A DNA stretch of 64,000 nucleotides from Gemmobacter nectariphilus DSM 15620 (GTDB lineage: Bacteria; Pseudomonadota; Alphaproteobacteria; Rhodobacterales; Rhodobacteraceae). The translations under genes were made by a program, and so were the position numbers. Positions 61,661-64,000 of this stretch are shown here, in pieces (positions within the stretch are counted from its first letter, which is position 1; each line of letters opens with the position of its first letter). The notes beneath the pieces are model-generated. The model saw only the letters and a program-made list of their open reading frames with translations. It was not told the origin of the DNA and searched no databases. The stretch is taken from positions 1-64,000 of the forward strand of contig NZ_AUCM01000012.1 of the NCBI RefSeq assembly GCF_000429765.1. The letters are read 5' to 3'.

Positions 61661-62248
61661 TCAGATTCGGCAGTAATCCTGCTTTCGCGTCCAGGCGGCG
61701 ATTTCGGCGCGCTTGGTGGCGTTGCGCATCGGGCTCCAGTCGGCGGCCAGGCCGCCCCATTCGCCCGGCGCACCCGCCACCACGCCTGTCCGCTCGACCT
61801 GGCGCGAGGCAATGTTGACGGCACAGGCAAGGTTCGCCTTGCCATCATAAAGCGCCGTCGCATCGCAGCCATAGGCCCGGGCCGTCGCCGGCGTGATCTG
61901 CAAAAGGCCGCGATACTTGCCGCCCGCCCCTGCCGCGCGCGGGTTCCAGGTGCTTTCATGCTTGGCCAGCGCCGAGAACAGCCCCATCCAGAAGGCCTTG
62001 CGGTCCGCCTCGGTCGCATCGGTATAGGCCGGGCAGAAGGTCTCGATATCCGCAGGATCGGTGTCGATCAGCGCGCGTCCCTTGCTGGAAATCGCGCTCA
62101 GCGTCGCATGGGTCCACTGGGTCGCCTCGGGCCGGTGATCCCAGCGGGCCGCCGGGGCATCGGTGTTGGCTCCTGCGCCCATCGTGCAGGCCATGGGCAG
62201 GGTCAGGGCAAGAAGGGCGGCGATCAACGGACGCTTGCGTGAGGGCAT
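61661..62248 (-). CDS. Lytic transglycosylase-like protein (SLT domain)
   Basis: 195 residues. Signal peptide MPSRKRPLIAALLALTLPMA, possibly a lipoprotein (LPMAC is not a canonical lipobox). SLT-fold motifs: catalytic Glu in ALAKHESTWNPRAAG and KYRGLLQITPATARAYGC. It should cleave peptidoglycan glycan strands in the periplasm. Small for the family, perhaps a minimal catalytic domain. The start at 62248 is set by the signal peptide. Confidence 0.85.
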   Translation of the reverse strand: MPSRKRPLIAALLALTLPMACTMGAGANTDAPAARWDHRPEATQWTHATLSAISSKGRALIDTDPADIETFCPAYTDATEADRKAFWMGLFSALAKHESTWNPRAAGAGGKYRGLLQITPATARAYGCDATALYDGKANLACAVNIASRQVERTGVVAGAPGEWGGLAADWSPMRNATKRAEIAAWTRKQDYCRI

Positions 62249-62453
62249 TGGACGGTTCCGACAGCACCGGACCCTTTGCCCGGCCCCAAGCCTGTCGCCC
62301 GCCATGGCCCGACCGCGCAAGCCCACCCTGCCCGCAACCAGCAAAACAAGCGGAAAGTTGCGCGTAAATGGCCGCGCAAGGCCCGCCGGGCCGCCACAAT
62401 CCTGCCGCAACACCCGACGACCTTGGGGCTGGAACCAGAATCAGGGGGCAAGC

Positions 62454-62705
62454 ATGGCTTTCACAGACGAGATCGGGCGCCAAGGTCGCGCCGCCAGCCA
62501 GCGCCGCAGCCTGCTGGATGTGCTGGGCCTGTTCCGGCGCGCGCAGGCCCCGGCAAAGACGGCCCCTGCAGATCAGTCCTATGGCCTGGTGACCGAGGCG
62601 CTGATCGACGCCGATGTTGCCCGCATGGCCAGCTTCGGATCATGGACCGCCCTGCGCGAGGAGTTGCGCGCCCGCGACCAGTCCTGCCGCGGCAATCGCC
62701 CCTGA
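62454..62705 (+). CDS. Small protein of unknown function (83 residues)
   Basis: 83 residues, MAFTDEIGRQGRAASQRRSL. Basic and helical at the start, no membrane segment or motif recognised. GGGGG before the ATG. Upstream in-frame sequence lies in the leader of the transglycosylase-like gene. Ends 84 bases before gatB and may share its promoter. Could be spurious, but codon use fits the neighbours. Confidence 0.55.
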   Translation: MAFTDEIGRQGRAASQRRSLLDVLGLFRRAQAPAKTAPADQSYGLVTEALIDADVARMASFGSWTALREELRARDQSCRGNRP

Positions 62706-62789
62706 TCCGGCCCCATCGCCACCGACAAGCACCTTGAAGCGCCGCGCCCCAACGACTAGGACAGGGACACGCCGCAGAAAGGGACGCCC

Positions 62790-64000
62790 ATGCTCGACCT
62801 GACCTTCCAGCCGCCGCAAGCCAAGGTGATCGCCGGGGCCAAGCATGACTGGGAACTGGTGATCGGGATGGAAATCCACGCCCAGGTGTCCTCGAACGCC
62901 AAGCTGTTCTCGGGCGCCTCGACCACCTTCGGGGCCGAGCCGAATTCCAACGTGTCCTTTGTCGATGCGGCGATGCCGGGGATGTTGCCGGTCATCAACG
63001 AATTCTGCGTCGAACAGGCCGTGCGCACCGGCCTTGGCCTGAAGGCCGAGATCAATCTGCGCTCGGCCTTTGACCGCAAGAACTATTTCTACCCCGACCT
63101 GCCGCAGGGCTATCAGATCAGCCAGCTTTACCACCCCATCGTGGGCGAGGGCGAGGTGATCGTCGACATGGCCCCCGGCATCGCCCGCCGTGTGCGCATT
63201 GAACGGATCCACCTGGAACAGGACGCCGGCAAGTCGATCCACGACATGGATCCGAACCTGTCGTTCGTCGATTTCAACCGCACGGGCGTGGCGCTGATGG
63301 AAATCGTCAGCCGCCCCGACATTCGCGGCCCCGAGGAAGCGGCGGCCTATGTCGGCAAGCTGCGCCAGATCCTGCGCTATCTGGGCACCTGCGATGGCAA
63401 CATGCAGAACGGCAACCTGCGGGCCGATGTGAACGTGTCGGTCTGCCGGCCGGGCCAGTATGAGAAGTATCAGGAAACCCAGGACTTCTCGCATCTGGGC
63501 ACGCGCTGCGAGATCAAGAACATGAACTCGATGCGCTTCATCCAGGCCGCCATCGACTACGAGGCCCGCCGCCAGATCGCCATCATCGAGGATGGCGGCA
63601 CGGTGGTGCAGGAAACCCGCCTTTACGACCCCGACCGGAACGAGACCCGCTCGATGCGCTCCAAGGAAGAGGCGCATGATTACCGCTACTTCCCCTGCCC
63701 CGATCTTCTGCCGCTGGAAATCGAACAGGCCTGGGTCGACGATATCGCCGACCGGATGCCCGAGCTGCCAGATGCGAAAAAGGCCCGCTTCATGGGCGAT
63801 TTCGGCCTGACCGACTATGACGCCTCGGTGCTGACCGCCGAGCTGGACGCGGCCGACTATTTCGACGCCGTCGCCAAGGGCCGCGATGGCAAGCAGGCCG
63901 CGAACTGGGTCATCAACGAGCTGTTCGGCCGCCTGAACAAGGAAGGCCTGTCGATCACCGACAGCCCGGTTTCCGCCGCGCAACTGGGCGGTCTGCTGGA
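62790..64000 (+). CDS. gatB: Asp-tRNA(Asn)/Glu-tRNA(Gln) amidotransferase subunit B (cut by window edge)
   Basis: About 404 codons, [20 protein letters not shown] to the window edge; the family is near 500 residues, so the C-terminal helical and tail domains are missing only because of the edge. Motifs: [20 protein letters not shown] (start of the catalytic cradle), [15 protein letters not shown] and [12 protein letters not shown] (metal/kinase site). Converts misacylated Glu-tRNA(Gln) to Gln-tRNA(Gln) with GatA and GatC. AAAGGGA precedes the ATG. Confidence 0.95.
   Translation, partial: MLDLTFQPPQAKVIAGAKHDWELVIGMEIHAQVSSNAKLFSGASTTFGAEPNSNVSFVDAAMPGMLPVINEFCVEQAVRTGLGLKAEINLRSAFDRKNYFYPDLPQGYQISQLYHPIVGEGEVIVDMAPGIARRVRIERIHLEQDAGKSIHDMDPNLSFVDFNRTGVALMEIVSRPDIRGPEEAAAYVGKLRQILRYLGTCDGNMQNGNLRADVNVSVCRPGQYEKYQETQDFSHLGTRCEIKNMNSMRFIQAAIDYEARRQIAIIEDGGTVVQETRLYDPDRNETRSMRSKEEAHDYRYFPCPDLLPLEIEQAWVDDIADRMPELPDAKKARFMGDFGLTDYDASVLTAELDAADYFDAVAKGRDGKQAANWVINELFGRLNKEGLSITDSPVSAAQLGGLL

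Overview
The window is GC-rich DNA from an alphaproteobacterium, most likely Rhodobacterales (Paracoccaceae/Rhodobacteraceae). The evidence is the ddl-ftsQ-ftsA-ftsZ-lpxC-bamD-recN order, a DUF1523 gene, ccmF-ccmH, scoAB, a ppk1-ppx pair and a shared style of intergenic sequence. Genes are dense, often with ATGA/TGATG stop-start overlaps. No tRNA, rRNA or CRISPR array was seen.

Layout. 1-790: 5' end of an IS110-family transposase cut by the window edge, plus its upstream flank. 791-8181 (minus): a tight eight-gene operon of mostly unknown genes around an AAA+ ATPase; this is the best candidate for an undescribed system. 8304-11116 (plus): M20 deacylase and an orphan peptide-type ABC substrate-binding protein. 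11634-14208 (minus): lpxD, a dedicated acyl carrier protein and a ketoacyl synthase. 14287-16633 (minus): tandem M20D amidohydrolases. 16887-18692 (minus): edd, with a LacI-like operator. 18902-24024: small proteins, rRNA methyltransferase, ABC-F ATPase, cold-shock protein and SIMPL protein. 24182-27088 (plus): a 968-residue Pro/Ala-rich membrane protein with pilus/secretion-like ends. 27160-29756 (minus): two alpha/beta hydrolases and a threonine dehydratase. 29958-39770 (minus): the cell division and envelope cluster murB-ddl-ftsQ-ftsA-ftsZ-lpxC-bamD-recN (murB is transcribed first). 39922-43181 (minus): ccmF-ccmH-enoyl-CoA hydratase. 43397-46139 (plus): amidase, scoA, scoB. 46733-49001 (minus): MATE exporter and two hotdog thioesterases, divergent from a MerR regulator (49150). 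49545-53203 (plus): AI-2E family permease, aminotransferase, cyclopropane fatty acid synthase. 53364-53711 (minus): DMT-type protein. 54066-60060 (plus): second AI-2E permease, Hda-like protein, ppk1, ppx, YdcH-like protein. 60185-62248 (minus): D-amino acid dehydrogenase and a lytic transglycosylase-like protein. 62454-64000 (plus): small protein and gatB, cut by the window edge.

Across the window I count 12 copies of an intergenic element made of a conserved box (core AAATAYCC, longer copies resembling TTCATCTTGCCCCAAATACC), usually next to a GC hairpin whose stem changes in a compensated way. Nine of 12 lie just downstream of a gene and read, in the gene's direction, as hairpin then GGTATTT, so many probably act as terminators. 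Three are placed differently.
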